64,000 bases of DNA from Lichina pygmaea (lineage: Eukaryota > Ascomycota > Lichinomycetes > Lichinales > Lichinaceae), in contig OY730170.1 in NCBI GenBank assembly GCA_963422465.1, positions 4,750,379 to 4,814,378 of the forward strand, given 5' to 3'. The position numbers were made by a program, and so were the translations under genes. Of the stretch, positions 23,301-35,842 are shown piece by piece. Under the pieces are notes generated by a model. That model made no database searches and was not told where the DNA came from. It saw nothing but the letters and a program-made list of their open reading frames with translations. The first letter of the stretch is position 1. Each line of letters begins with the position of its first letter.

Positions 23301-23904
23301 CATACAGCGGATAGTGGGGGAGCGTCGGCGACTGAGGATGACCGTAGGTCAATGGCAGCGAATTTGCCAGCTGGGGGCTACCTGGATGTTGTCTGTGCGC
23401 CTGGGCCGACGATCTTAGCTGGTCGGGCTTGGGCGCCATCGAGGTGTGGAAGGGCGTGCGGGGTGGTGGTGGACGATGAGGAGACGGAGGAGGAGCGGGC
23501 CCGCCGGAAGGTGCTTCTGTCTGCGATGAGAGCAACGGTACCTCTCCGTAGGCTCCGTGAGCGTCACCACGCCCAAGATCCTGAGCCGACGACGTCGACG
23601 CTCCGTCCGGATCTTCCGTGGTCGCGGCCCGGTCGTCGACCCGGTCGTCCGAAGCCGGTCGAGCGGGGGGACGTGCCGGCGAGCTAAGAATCGATGAGGG
23701 AAGCGGCGGCAGCCTCTCGGGGCTCAGGTCCGCTGACAACAGGGTCTTTGGAGGGCTTGGGTTCGGGGTCCTGGAAGACTTCTTTCTCGAGGAAGGGTGA
23801 GCGGACTTGGCCGCCTTGCCGCTAGAGCTCGAGCCTTTGGAGGTTCGCTCGGACGGTCCCTGGGTGCGTGACGACGACGACGCAGAGGCTGATGACGGAG
23901 GCAT
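20326..23904 (-). CDS. Large coiled-coil protein, unknown function
   Basis: Two exons: 23904-21557 and 21430-20326, 1150 residues. The 126-bp intron has a GTGAGT donor, a CTGAC branch site and a GTCCAG acceptor, and also holds a GTTGGC tandem repeat. Residues 1-300 are disordered, rich in Ser/Pro, with Tyr/Pro/Gly stretches (SPYGSGYRHPAY). About residues 380-780 form a long, highly charged coiled coil (Glu/Lys/Ala-rich, starting near a QQQQ segment). The last 370 residues form a helical region with cysteines (TECSRCLRSAYIQHV), then a C-terminal acidic Asp/Ser tail. This layout is common in filamentous ascomycetes but I cannot assign a function; a structural or cytoskeletal role would be a guess. 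Confidence 0.85.
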
Positions 23905-26367
23905 CGTGAAATAGATCGCACGACTCTCGGAATATAATCCTTGATCAAATGAGGCGACGGGAAGGTTTGCATATCAAACCATGCGAGGCGGACAAGATGG
24001 GGGAAGAGGCCGTCAGAGCTGCGTGGCGGCATTAGATCGAACGAGGCGTCAACGGACAGACAATCCAACCAGGTGGCTGCACTCTGAGCGCACGCAAGCT
24101 CGTCGGCGCCCTAGACGGGCCCCAACGTGGTGGTATCTGAAGCCTGAAAAAGATGGTATAACTCGACATGGCTAGTTGCATGTCCTCGATAGGGGGATGG
24201 GGGGAGGGGGGGGGGGGGGGGCTATGGGCAGGGATGTGAGTGTCCGAGCAAACAGCGGCGCAACGGATCGTCAAGGTAACGATGAACTTGTGGCCTTGCG
24301 CGCAAACACGAGACTGGCGAGAAGAGAATCGATGACACCAGTGTCCAGCGACTTGGAAGCAAAGTCTTGTTCGGGTAAGTCTGGTATCAGAGCGAGGTCA
24401 AGACGGATGCTTGACGAGCGGGGGCATGACGTGGTATTTGAACGAGGCGGATTCAGGCCCAATGAAGGCCACATCCACGTCTGTGAGCGGCCGTCTCATC
24501 GGCCGCAATACCGCCGTCCGGCTCTGGTCCATCTGACAGAAGAGAAGAAAGAAACAAAACAAAAAAAAAAAAAGATCTCCCAGCGTCAGCAAGCCTGACC
24601 TCCAGGCGGTCAAACGGCTGACGAATTGAGTTCGAGACCAGTTTTTGCGTATTAGCCCGCCGTTGGGCAGCAAGGACGATGAGGAGTGCATGGTCACCGT
24701 GCTGAAAGCGTCGCTTCGCAGCAGGGGCGTACCCTGCGTCGTCCTGTAGGCTTGCTGTGCGACATCTTAGCGCCGGCGGCGGCGAGCACAACAGACGGCA
24801 CGAGACTCCATGCGTCTCTCTCTCTCGGTACGTGGCTTTTCTTGATCTCGATTCGATCTGAGGGATTGACCGTCTCCGTCTGGGTCTCTGTGGCCGGCCC
24901 AGCCACGATTGTCGACCGTTGAGGGCAGGCCGGTCGCCATGAGTCAGTCGCAAATATAAAAGACTCAATCAGATCTTGGGCAATCCAGGCGGACGTGCAA
25001 GGTCCTGATTGTCCCACGGCGATGGTCAGACTTCCCTTATCTGCATATCCCAAGGCCACACGTGGCGACCGGACTCTGAGGCGCCAACGCTTGTTCCAGC
25101 TTCTTTTCCTGGGCCCGTGCAGGGTGCGTCATTTCTGCAATCGACGTCAAACACGTCCCATTTAGGCATCCCTGGGGGGGTTTGGCAACATCTTCATGCG
25201 CCTGACCCGTAGAGCCATGCCGCTGAGGCGCCTTGAGAGGTGGTCTTGGCCAGTGGCTCTCGTTTTCGATGAGGCTGCAATCACATCACCAGCCCGTGTG
25301 GTATACCGGTAGAGGACCGCTGGGCAGCTGTTTCGGGCTCTGCTCCACCTGCCATCAACAAGAGTTAATTCCTCAAATCCACCGTGATCCTTGTCTTTGG
25401 ACACTGTTTGAAGCTCTGGGCCAGCTCAGTCGAGGGGTCAGTCACGTGATAGACAGAAATGCGGAGGAAAACACTGCACTGAAGTGACTGAGCAGGAGTT
25501 GGTATCCTAAGTATCGGTAGACGTGGAAGATCGTGGGGTATACACATCGCATGGAGACTACGAAGTGCAGTATCTTCAATTGATTGTTCCTGACTGCTCA
25601 GTTCACGACGTCAAGGCTCCTAGACATTCCTACCGCTTCATATCAGCATTGTTGTTCTGCTCTCCCTTGTCACGCTAGTGTCCCTGCGTCCCTCTTACGG
25701 TAAGCGTACAGTATGTAACGCACCTTTTCACCTCTTCCGGTACGACCAGTGTCAAAGCTCATGAGAAAAGTCACCGATCCACATACCCTAAGCCCTGTGG
25801 TTAGTGGCTGTCAAGCCTCAATGTAGTGATGCAAGTCTGCTTTTCAGTTTTCCCAAGGTGTTGTCACTGATCTTCAGCAGAATGCAGCCTGGCCTCAGGT
25901 GCCCTTACACGCGTGTGTGCCAACAAGCTTAGGGCCACAAGCTACAGTAGGTGCCGATCAAGACTTTTCTCACAGCCTGGCGACAGCCTGGGAAACCCCT
26001 GGGTTGGCTCTCCTAATCATACGTAACGTACGTAAGCCCTTGCGCCCATTCACGCCTACTGTGACCGGTGCCCGATCCCCACGGCGGCCATCCTCCGCTA
26101 CAGCAATTGGATCCCTGATTCGCAACCGTGACAGCTTCCGTCAAGGCCGCTGAGGGCTGACCAGGCCATTACTTTTGTTGCTCCTGATCCTTTGGATTGG
26201 CCGGGCCTTCCAGTACGCACGCACGACACCGTAGAAGGCATGTCTAAATGCTATACATACGTACATTACACTTTTATACACCTCCATACACCAGATGTCG
26301 CTGATGATGAGAGCCAACGATTTCGAATACATGGTGACAACGGCAACGTCAACGTCAACATCAAGGG
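23905..26367. other. Intergenic region, no gene seen
   Basis: About 2.4 kb between the coiled-coil gene (5' side) and the 3' end of STT3. It contains a 16-base G run at 24206-24221, an A run near 24559-24573 and scattered GTAC words. Open frames are short and of non-coding composition. Confidence 0.55.
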
Positions 26368-28968
26368 CTACTCTGCCCGCAGCACTGCCCGACCGCGCCG
26401 CTTCCCAGCCCCAGGCGTCTTCTTCCTCTTCGCGCCCTTCTCCGACGCCACGGCGCTTGCGTGGTCGCGGCCGACGTTGTCCAGGTCCTTGACCTTGTAG
26501 ATCCGGATGATCCAGTTCTCGCTGGTGAACGCCTCTTCGAGCGTGTTGAGCTGCGGCGTCTCCGTCGGAAGCTTGGAGCCTCGGACGCGGTCCTGCGCTT
26601 GGCCCGATGGAAAGAGCGACTGGTAGTTGTGGTAGGACATCTTGTACCTGCGGTGCCGTCCGAGTCAGTCAGTCACGTGGGGCCCAAGGGGAAATGTGGA
26701 CAGATGGGGGGGGGGGGGGGACTAGATGCTCCTTACATCAAGCTGTTCCTCATCGTCGGTGTCGCGTTGTCGTCGACGCGATACTCGCCCCGAGCGGTAA
26801 AAAAGTCGCGCTCGCGCACTTGGTCGGGCCAGATACCCTCGGCGATTCGGACCATCCACAGGAACTTGTTGATGTCGTCCCCAGAGTACCCGAGCAGCCC
26901 ACCGAAGACGACGAGCACGTAATCGACGTCGTGTTGCCGCAGGATCGGGTAGCTGACCTCTTCTCTCGAGCTCATGGCCTTGCCGACCGTTGCGATGTGC
27001 GTGTTGTTCCAGGTGTTGTTGTCGACGAGGGTGGCGCGATCGGCCATGCCGCCGATCTGATAGCCGTAGTCCCACCACGACATGATCTTGGCGTCGTCCG
27101 GCGTGTTCTGCCGCAGCCAGTAGTACGCCTCGCGGTAGTCGTCGATGATGTGCTGGTTGCCGTTCGGCAGCTTGCTCGCGAGGACCACCGACGGCGACGA
27201 GTACGCGTTGGACGTGACCCAGGTGCAGTGGAGCACGAACAAGAGCAGATACACGGTCATCGTCACGACGGCCGTGGCCTTGGACACGGTCGAGTAGATG
27301 CCGATGACGGGCGCCCGCGCAGACCGGAGCGCGCCCGGCATGATGATGGAAGCCGCGCTCTTGATCGGCTCGGCTTGACCCCCGCCATTGCGCTGATCCT
27401 CCGGCGTCGATGGTGAGTCCAGCTTCAGGAAGGTGTCGAGGATGGTGGAGACGGCGAGGGCGGCCGCGACGCAGACGATCGGAGTGAGCGTCAGCATCAG
27501 GCGGACCATGACGCCAGCGAAGTAGCTCGCGAAGACGGCGTAGATGACGACGAAGACGTGCTCGTCCTTCAGTTCGCGGAAGCAGAGATACACGCCGGCG
27601 GGGAAGAGCCAGATCATGAAGTTGAGGTCGAAGAAGAAGGCCGGCCACGCGGTCGGCTGATGTTCCGAGACGGACGCGATGATGGGAATGTGGATCTTGG
27701 CGTAGCCGGTGTCGAAGAGGGAGTAGAACCGGCCGCTCCACGGCGCGATGACGCCGGTCGCCGTCAACAGCAACATGAGACCAAAGGAGACGGCAAAGAT
27801 GGCCAGGACGGAGAAGCGGAGGAGGGTCTGAAACTGCCTACTTGGCATCTGCTGGCGAATAAAGTCGGCGAATCCGACGACCTGCAAGAGGCCAAAGACG
27901 CCTGCACGAGACTGGCGTTAGCCCACCGAGCCGAGAGACAGAGGCTGATGGGGCGTCGATCACGGTACTCACCTAGAGCGGCCATGTGCTCGCTACTCCT
28001 GATAGGCAAAAAGCCTACGAAGGGAATCTGCATGCTGGCCAACGTGCCTAGGGCATACCACGTCGAGTAGCTGACGTATAGCCTCGGGCTATACCGTCCC
28101 ATGACCACGAGGACAAATGCGTGGAGCGGGATCAGGTTCGTGATGAAGACATATCCACCCCAGGAGGCCACCATGTAGAAGTAGAACAGCGCCGTCAAGG
28201 CTGCCCACAGCGTCGATCCTTCTCTGAGCGACTTGATCCAGAGGTAGAACGTAAAGACCAGCAGGAAGATGGCGATGGCCTCGTTGTCGTAGCTTCCGGC
28301 GACGGATCTCGAGATGTAGCCGGGAGTGATGCCCATGAAGGCCGCGGCCAGGAGGCCGGCGGAGGGAGAGGTCGACAGCTCGGACGTCAGGAGATAGGCG
28401 GCCAATGCGGTCAGACCCGAGAAGGCCGGCGCCAGGAGCACGCAGATGTTCCGGATGTCAACGGGCAACGAGAGGAGCCGGAGGAGATGGTATATGACGC
28501 CGCTGGTGACCATCAAGCCCGGGTAGAGCGTGCCACCGGTGACGCGTCCCAGGGGGTGCCATGTGCGGTCGTCGAACCAATCCCAGAAGTCGTAGAAGCC
28601 GTGCTGGACGAGGTACTTGGTCGCTCGAAAGTTGAACCAGGGATCGACTTGGTATCAGGCAGTGTGAGCAGGGGCCGCATAGTCCAGGCGGACTCGGGAC
28701 TTTGACCTACACTCGTGGATGATGCTCTCGAATCCTGAGGGGGGGGGGGGGGGGGGTGGGGCGTCAGACTTAGAGACCACGAGACTGCGCGCTCGTGCGC
28801 GACATGCAACGAGAGTAAGGAAGCCCACTCACGTATCACAGAGAACAGTCGACTTGCGATGGCCGCGCCGGCGATGGTGCTGAGGATGATGATGCGCAGG
28901 AGACTGCGTGTGTTCTTGCTGGCGGTGCCATGCAAGAACGGCTGTAGTGGCGTCTGTTCCAGCGCCAT
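26368..28968 (-). CDS. STT3: Oligosaccharyltransferase catalytic subunit STT3
   Basis: ER membrane enzyme that transfers the lipid-linked oligosaccharide to Asn of N-x-S/T sequons. Five exons: 28968-28833, 28734-28711 (24 nt), 28647-27973, 27901-26737, 26647-26368; together 759 residues, the usual family length, with all phases consistent. Visible signatures: the first luminal acidic motif HEFDPWFNFR (near residue 55), the multi-span core ([32 protein letters not shown]), the catalytic SWWDYGYQI near residue 550, and [11 protein letters not shown] after it. The tail is basic ([17 protein letters not shown]). It is divergent from the CSN8 gene with 447 bp between the two ATGs. Introns 1 and 4 carry long C runs on the coding strand. 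No defect seen. Confidence 0.97.
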
Positions 28969-29415
28969 TGTGAATGTCCCATGTGACCGGGGATGGCCAA
29001 TTCGGAGGCAAGGGTCCCGCGGTAAGGACGGACGGAGAGCGTCGGCTCTCGAGACGAGTGAGTTGAGTCGAGTCGAGTGCGTGTTCCGGCCCGAAAGATC
29101 TGATGTGGCTTCAAGCTGCGCGGAGCAACGGGCGCCTACCACCGTCCGTAGAGGATCCGGCACCGTACCGGTACCGTACGGCCTGCCGCAAATGCTTCTT
29201 GCGCAGGATTTTGAGCCTCAGGCACCGAACAAGCTCCGGAGCTCAGACGGAAGCTCGTGCATCGTCGGTGCGTCGGTCGCTACTCCAGTGCGTGGCGTAC
29301 AGAACGAATCCCAACAGTCCAGAACACACGTCCCAATGCAGGTGGTCATACGACGGCGGACCCATGCCCTGGCATAGCTCTACGGTACTCGGAGCTGATC
29401 CTCACCACCGCCATC
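28969..29415. promoter_or_regulatory. Shared divergent promoter region of STT3 and CSN8
   Basis: 447 bp separate the two start codons, so both promoters must lie here (inference). It contains GAGTTGAGTCGAGTCGAGTG near 29060. No clear TATA box was seen. Confidence 0.4.
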
Positions 29416-30476
29416 ATGGCTGCTCCCTCGTTCGATCTGCCGAGGTTGAAGGGCCTGATATCCCAGGATGATCTACCACCGGAGACCCTGCTCACGATTC
29501 TGGCAGACCACGAAGCGACCGTCTGTCTGCTCTTCAACGCTGAAGGTGTCGACCGCGCGGGAGCTCCTCTTCTGCAGCTCTACTACTCGGCGCACCTCTT
29601 TGCGCTGCTGCTCGTTGACGACCTGTGCGTATAACTTCCGCCCTCCGCGCTACGCCTACGAGCCCGCACTACCCTGGTTCAAGCTTGACGGCCAGCAGTC
29701 TGACTCGATTGTGATGGGACAGAAACGAAGCGCGCTTTCTGACCCAGCGCTTTCCTGCGGCCCTGGCAGAGTCGAACGAGATCCTTGCCCGATCGAAAGA
29801 ACTTCTTCGCGCGGTCTGGTCGCGAAAGTATCCGCTCGTGTATCGAGCCCTCCAGCCCTCAAACTGGCCCGAGGAGATGGTTCCTCTGGTCCACAGATAT
29901 GAAAGTCTGTCCTACCAGCTCTCTTCGCAGCAGGTCGGCCACTGACATCGTCAAGACCGTTTCCGCACCTCGACCTTCAACCTGCTGAGCAGAGCCTACA
30001 CGGCAATCAGACCAAGCATGGCCGCGATGTACCTTGGTCTTGTACCCAGCTCACCCGCCGCTGCTCCTCGCCCGACACCAAACGCCTCGTCATCCGACCG
30101 GCACATGCAAACAGTGTCACAACCGGACGCGCCCGAGCCAGCGGTCCCGGATGCAGGAGCATCACAACGGCATCAAGGGCAACCACGTCCAGCTTCCTCG
30201 ACCGCTCCAGACCCATCCCAGGACCAAGAAGTCGAGCTAGTCATCATCCGCGAGGTGACGAAGCGTGGATGGGGCTACGACGCATCACAAAATCTGCTCC
30301 TCCCCAAAGTCATCGTGGATTCTCCTCGCTCTGGCGCTGCAGCGTTCCCCTCAGCGTCCCACCTAGGACAACACCAGCCGCGACAGTCGATGGCCGGCGG
30401 TAGCGCCGACAGCTTGGGCCCGGCACACGATAGGATGACCAGGTTGGCTGGATTGGTCAGCCTCTTGGGCGATTGA
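29416..30476 (+). CDS. COP9 signalosome subunit 8 (CsnH-like, PCI family)
   Basis: Part of the nuclear complex that removes Nedd8 from cullins; in filamentous fungi it governs development. Exons 29416-29624, 29723-29904 and 29956-30476 give 303 residues. Introns of 98 and 51 bp both have CTGAC branch sites; phases 2 and 1 fit. The core helices match the CSN8/PSMD8/eIF3k PCI family: LLQLYYSAHLFALLL, EARFLTQRFPAALAESNE, RAVWSRKYPLVYRALQ, NWPEEMVPLVHRYE, then NLLSRAYTAIRPSMAAMYLG. A long Pro/Ser-rich linker follows, then the conserved end GWGYDASQNLLLP and MTRLAGLVSLL. The linker is longer than in animal CSN8 but usual for fungi. The assignment comes from motif recall, not a search. Confidence 0.82.
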
Positions 30477-32300
30477 TCGATCTGACTTGTTCGAACAATT
30501 TCGCCGGTTCGAGGACTTTTTGGAAGGGAAACATTGGACTGCACTTGTCGTTCAGCTTGCCACGATGACATGTTCACGTGGCCTTGCTTTACGCTTTCCT
30601 CAACGTCTTCAATCTCGTCCATGTCACCAACCCGCATCCACATGCTTCTCATTCACGTACAGTGATTCTCATCCACTTGCTTTTCAATAAAGCACTTTGT
30701 CCCAAGCGACGGAGGGTGGCTTTTTTGCTTGTAGATTGATTTTGTTGCCATGACCCCAGGCCTCCTGCTGTGACCTGACCCATCACTCTGGCCAAATCCA
30801 CTGCTACAACCAACGTCCCCGCCATGTGTAACCGCTCGTCCTTTCCTGCCGTCGCCGTCGGCAAGGACAAGGTGCTGATGCTTCTAAAGATAGATTATAC
30901 CAATTAGATAAGACTGTCACACTGACGCACCAATAAACTCATCATGCAATAAACCGATGGTCTGGTAGCCTGACAGCTTGATTGACAGCCTAACAGCCTG
31001 ATGGTCTGATGGCCAGATACTAGGCAGACCCATAATATCACGACCCAGGCCTACGTAGTCAATTTCGCCTACTAAACCAGACTGAATCTTGGCGCTGCTA
31101 CTCCGTACAGTACACTGAGCGATAATCATCGCAGATTGTCTTGTCACAGCCGTGATGCCTGTGATATCTGTCATGTTCATCACACCCCTTCCCATGCCAG
31201 CCATACCGACTATTCCCCCCCCCCCCCCCCCGGCGCCAAAGGAAGACCACGCCTTCACAGTGTGGCTACCGCAACACCGTTCCCAACACAGCATTACGTA
31301 CCCCAGCACACATCACACTCACATCCTACTCACAGCACACTAAAACACGGCATCCGGGAACAGGACCCCCGGTACCCACAACTTCTGTACCTGGACTTTA
31401 CACCAACCCCTTTGTTCGTCCACGGTCACCACCTCCCCGCTTCTGACAGCTCTCTGCTCGATCACGTGGTGTCTGCTCCATATGGTATGGTCCCTGCAGA
31501 ACTGGATGTGTTCTTTGGTGAGCTCAGCCACTCACCTCTAGCGCCGGAGCACTGGCAGGGGATGGGGAGGAAGGGAGATGCGATGCAGATGATGGGAGAC
31601 GTACTTCCGTACTGTAGGTGCTGCAAGGACGGTGGCTATCGTACTGTAGTGTACCCGATACGCTCATACCCGTACTGACTCTGGAGTATCAAGACAGTTC
31701 ATCTGCTCGTATGAAGCATGTTCCCCACGGCGTCTTTCTGGTGCAGCTTTTTGCCTGACTTGGGGTGGAATATCGAAAGGGGACATCGTAAGGACATGAT
31801 GAGGACGAACGATTACGAGATACATATCGTACATCATTTCGAAATAGGAGTTACCGTGCTCTTGTCTATGTAGTTCGCGGCCAAAAGGGAGTCGGGGTAT
31901 TCGCTTTCCTTCATCGACCCCAGCCTGCAGTAGAAGATTAGGAACGGGCCTTTCTCCTCCTCGCCGCCGCGGATCCACGACTCCTCGTCTGCTCAGAGAA
32001 CCCTGCGGGCTGGACTTCTTCTGGCTCTGTTCCACGCCGTGAATGCTAACCAACCTGACCGCCATGTGCAAGTACAGCACGACCTGCGACGAAGTACCGT
32101 CCATCTCGTACTCGCCCCCGGGCTGGGTCTAGAGGCGTTGATGTCGACCACCCGTTGACGTCATTTTGCTCCCCTCCGGAGATTCCGATGCCCTGTCGCC
32201 GCACCGTCAGCCAGGGTTCGACGCTCGACGAAGATGGCAGCCATCACAGGACGGCAAAGGGAGCAACGCTGGAAACAAGGGGGTACACACCGTTTCAAGC
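30477..32300. other. Intergenic region between CSN8 and acid trehalase, no gene resolved
   Basis: The two genes converge here. It holds a 17-base C run at 31215-31231. A minus-strand stretch starting ATGGACGGTACTTCGTCGCA (around 32104) reads a short plausible peptide, but no following exon could be defined. Repeated GCCTGACAGC-type phrases lie near 30960-31010. Confidence 0.45.
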
Positions 32301-33916
32301 CTATACTTTGACCTGCGGCCAGCCGACGACTTGGTCTCGACTCTTTTCGCCGATCAATGCGATCTCGGCCACGGAAGCGCCGACGTCGCTGAGCGTGCCC
32401 TGCGTGCCCTCGATCTGGAGCTTGAGATACCGGCCGCTGAAGATGGGCGCGCCCGAAGAGCTGACGACGGCGAGGTTGGTCGAGTTGCCCGTGTAAGGCC
32501 GGATGTCCGAGTCGTCGGTGATGAACGCATCGGAGATCTCAATGTCGCCGAGCGGGATGATGATTGCTTCGCCCTCGAACGAGGACGAGTTCGACATGAT
32601 CACGTCGCCGGTGATAGGCGGCGCTTGACCCCAGTTGAACTTGAGTCCGACGATGGGCTGCGGCTCGACCGTCGACATGTCGACGATCATCGAGGCCCGC
32701 TCCGGCGAGTCAGGGTGCCACAGCGTCGAGATGGCCCCGTCGATTGCCGCCAGCGGGTACTGACCCTGTCGGTACGAGTCGGGCGAACTTGCTGGCAGGC
32801 ACTGCAGCAGGTTGTCCGGCTCCGTCAGGTTGCTCGCGAACATCCGGTTGTTGACGTAGACCGTCTCGCCCACCATCAGCTCGTGCCGCTCCCGTGGCGG
32901 GTCGCCGACCTGGACCGGCATCGCGTTGGAGCCGAAGGTGTCGCGGACGAACTCGTTGGTCGTCTCGACGCGCGTCAGGGTCGTGTGGGTGTAGTTCATG
33001 TAGGCCTGTACCGTCGCGCCTCCGTAGTGGAAGGTCCGAATCCTGACGTGCGGTATCTGCGGCGGCAGAGCCGGGTCGATGAAGAGATCGGGTGCGTCGG
33101 TGCGCACGCCGAGCCAGCCAAAGGGCCCCACCTGGTTGAAGCCACCGTTTCCGGTGAGGAAGGGCCAGGCCGGATTCGTGCCGCCGTTGACGTAGAAATC
33201 GTCAATCTGCTGCTCCGAGAACTGGTACCACGGCGCCCGCGAGTAGGGTTCGAAGCTGTTGAGGGCATAGGTGTAGGCGCTGCAGCCCGACGGCGAGACT
33301 TTGTTGGCGATGATGCTGAGGATGCCGTACGTCATGGCTGGTCCGTCGGGGGATTGCTTCCCAGCATACTGTTCAACACGCGCGCGTGAGGTTAGCATCG
33401 GCGTCGTGGACGGAAGAGCGAGCTGCTGCCGTCGAGAGGTGCGGCACGGAAAAGGGGAGGAGGGAAGCCTACGTAGTCCAGGTCCGCCAGCGACTGCTCT
33501 TCGGTGTAGTTGTTCTTGTAGTTGAGCGGGTACGTGTTGAGCACGACGTTGGCTTGCTTGATGGGCACCGAGTTGTTCATGCCTAGGTATTGGATGGTGA
33601 TGCCCGAGTCGTCGTACGGGATGCCGATATTCAAGGCCATGTCGTTCCACGTCTCGTTCTCGGCGTAGCCATACAGCTGTCGGAAGTAGTTTCCAAGGGT
33701 CAACATCTTGCTGGCGGACGCCAGCGTGAACGCGCCGTTGTTGATGCCGTTGGCATACTCGTCCTTCGTTCGCCGTCGACGTTAGCCAAACAGAATACCT
33801 TTGACCCTCGAGGGACGTCGAAAGTCAAGTCTGGGCCGCGGGCGGAGGATCGGCGACGAGTGAGGCTGAGGGGGAGAAAGGGGGACGGGGACGGGGACGG
33901 GGACGGGAAAGAGAAG

Positions 33917-33981
<65 letters not shown>

Positions 33982-35651
33982 CATACCGGATCAGTGTGAT
34001 TCCTGATGCCCCACTGGCCAGTCGACTCGTTGACCTGGAGCAGCTCCGAGTACATGACCGCGACCGCGTCGAAGATGGGCCAGGCCTTTTCGCGCCACCA
34101 TTCCTCGTCGCCGGTGACGTTGCGCTGCTCGAGCATGGACAGGGCCACGTCGCTGTTGAGATGGTACTGGTAGTTGACGCACGGACCGGTGGCGGTGCAG
34201 TTGCCGTAGCGGGCGCTGGTCCAGGGGTAGAGGATGGCACCGTCGCTGTAGCCATTTTCGCGCGCGTTCTCGCGCGCCTGATCGGCCAGCAGGATGCGGT
34301 AGTTGGCGACCTGGCGCGCGTACTGCGGGTGCGACAGCGTCAGGCCCGGAGCCATGAAGAGATCGGCGTCCCAGAAGACCATGCCGGCGTACGACTCGCT
34401 CGTGAGGCCGCCGACGGTGATGCTATGGTCGGCCAGGCGCTCGCTCCGCGGCGACGACAGCGTCTGCTGCAGCAGGTAGTAGGGCGACATGACGGAGCTG
34501 ATGTGGAGGTCGATGACGTTCGGGTCGTCGATCAGCTGACCGTCGGCGTCGGCGTAGTCGTCGACCGAGTCGGCCGGCAGTAGCTTCCCCCACGCGGCCT
34601 TGTGCTCGTCGAGGAGCTCGTCCCAGCCGCTGCCGAGGGCGTCGCGCGACGCTTCCAGCGCGAGAGCCTTCGGGTCGTCGAAGGCGTCCGACGAGACGAC
34701 GCCGACGTACTTGTACAGCGTCGCCGGCTGGCCGGCCTTGAGGTTGAGGTCCCAGGTCTGGCCGATGGTGGACTCGCTGTCGGACGGGACCCAGTCGCCG
34801 CTCGCTTCGCGGCGCGAGGCGACGTCGATGTCGACGTCGTCGTCGAAGGCGAAGGTCGAAGCGACGGCGCCGGTGACGTCGGCGATGCCGAGCGGGTTGA
34901 CGGCGGTGTACATGGTCTGACCGTCGTCCTCGAGGCCCTTGGAGTCGAACGTGGTCCGGTCCGCGCTGCGGCCGTCGATGAGGTCCGTCACGGCGACGCG
35001 CACGTCGCGGTCGGCCGTGACGACGGCGCGAACGGCGGCGACGTTGGGACGGCTGCGGTGCACGAAGGCGCTGTAGGCCACGTCGACGGTCACGTCGTCG
35101 GCGGTCTCGGGCGACCACTTGTACGACCAGGTCGCGAGGCCGTGGCGGGCCGAGAGGGTCGACTGGAAGTCGGACACGCTCGTGTTGGCGACCTCACCGT
35201 CGAGCCGGGCCCCGTCGAGTTCGAAGATGATGCCACCCCAGTGGGGCACGCCGCTGATGACGGACTCGTAGCCGTTCTGGAGCAGCCAGCCGAAGTTGGT
35301 CCGGGTCGTGTTCGGCTGGGCGTCCCAGAAGAAGGCGATGGTGCAGAAGGTCTTGCGCTCGTTGTCGAGCGGCCAGCCGTTGATGACCGGGAGGCCGTCC
35401 GGGTCGGTCTTGTTCTTGACCGTCTCGAAGAAGGGTCCGCCTGAGGCGAAGGCGCAGCCAAAGTAGCCGTTGGCCATGTTGAGCTGCGTCTGGTACTCGC
35501 CGGGGATGTACTCGCGCGACTTCAGGGTCCAGTTCTCGTTATCCCAGTCGGTGAAGGCGGACGGGATTCCGTACGGGCCCTCCTCGGCGGCGACGCCGGC
35601 GGCGAGGGCCAGCAGGCCCACTGCCGACGCGAACATTCTTCGGGCGGCCAT
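32301..35651 (-). CDS. ATH1: Acid trehalase, glycoside hydrolase family 65, secreted
   Basis: Splits trehalose to glucose at the cell surface, in the periplasm or in the vacuole. Three exons: 35651-33987, 33763-32301 interrupted by intron 33472-33369 (exon 2 33763-33473, exon 3 33368-32301); 1007 residues. Both introns have CTAAC branch sites; intron 1 (223 bp) contains a long CT run on the coding strand. The start at 35651 gives a clear signal peptide (MAARRMFASAVGLLALAAGV). Family signatures: NMANGYFGCAFASGGPFFET, WLLQNGYESVISGVPHWGG, the SYAGMVFWDADLFMAPGL core, then ILYPWTSARYGNCTATGPC. The C-terminal third carries a beta-rich region. Many N-glycosylation sequons fit a secreted protein. 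Odd: the motif after GPC reads VNYQYHLNSD, where I expect DYEYH in relatives (see findings). Confidence 0.95.
33919..33974 (+). repeat. (GA)28 microsatellite inside acid trehalase intron 1
   Basis: Perfect dinucleotide run of 56 bases. It reads CT on the coding strand and begins about a dozen bases after the donor site of the intron. Confidence 0.95.
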
Positions 35652-35835
35652 GTGCGCGGACCAATTCCCCGCACTCTGCTCCCTTTGCCTTCCCGACCTT
35701 CCTCCGACGGATCGAGCCGAGGCACGACAGGGCTGGCGAGACGAGCAGCTGGAGGGATCGACCAACGTTTGGGACGCTGATCGGAGGGAAGTATGGGGAG
35801 GAGATGGTCGAGAATGCCGAGGGGTGGTCGAAAGC

Positions 35836-35842
35836 CTTTATA
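35836..35842 (-). promoter_or_regulatory. TATA box of acid trehalase
   Basis: TATAAAG on the minus strand, 185 bp before the ATG, followed by a C-rich leader (CCACCCCTCGGC). A normal arrangement for a fungal core promoter. Confidence 0.5.

Noticed and set aside
32166-33389. 407-codon plus-strand frame opposite acid trehalase
   Set aside because: Antisense shadow with Arg/Asp-rich, domain-free translation.
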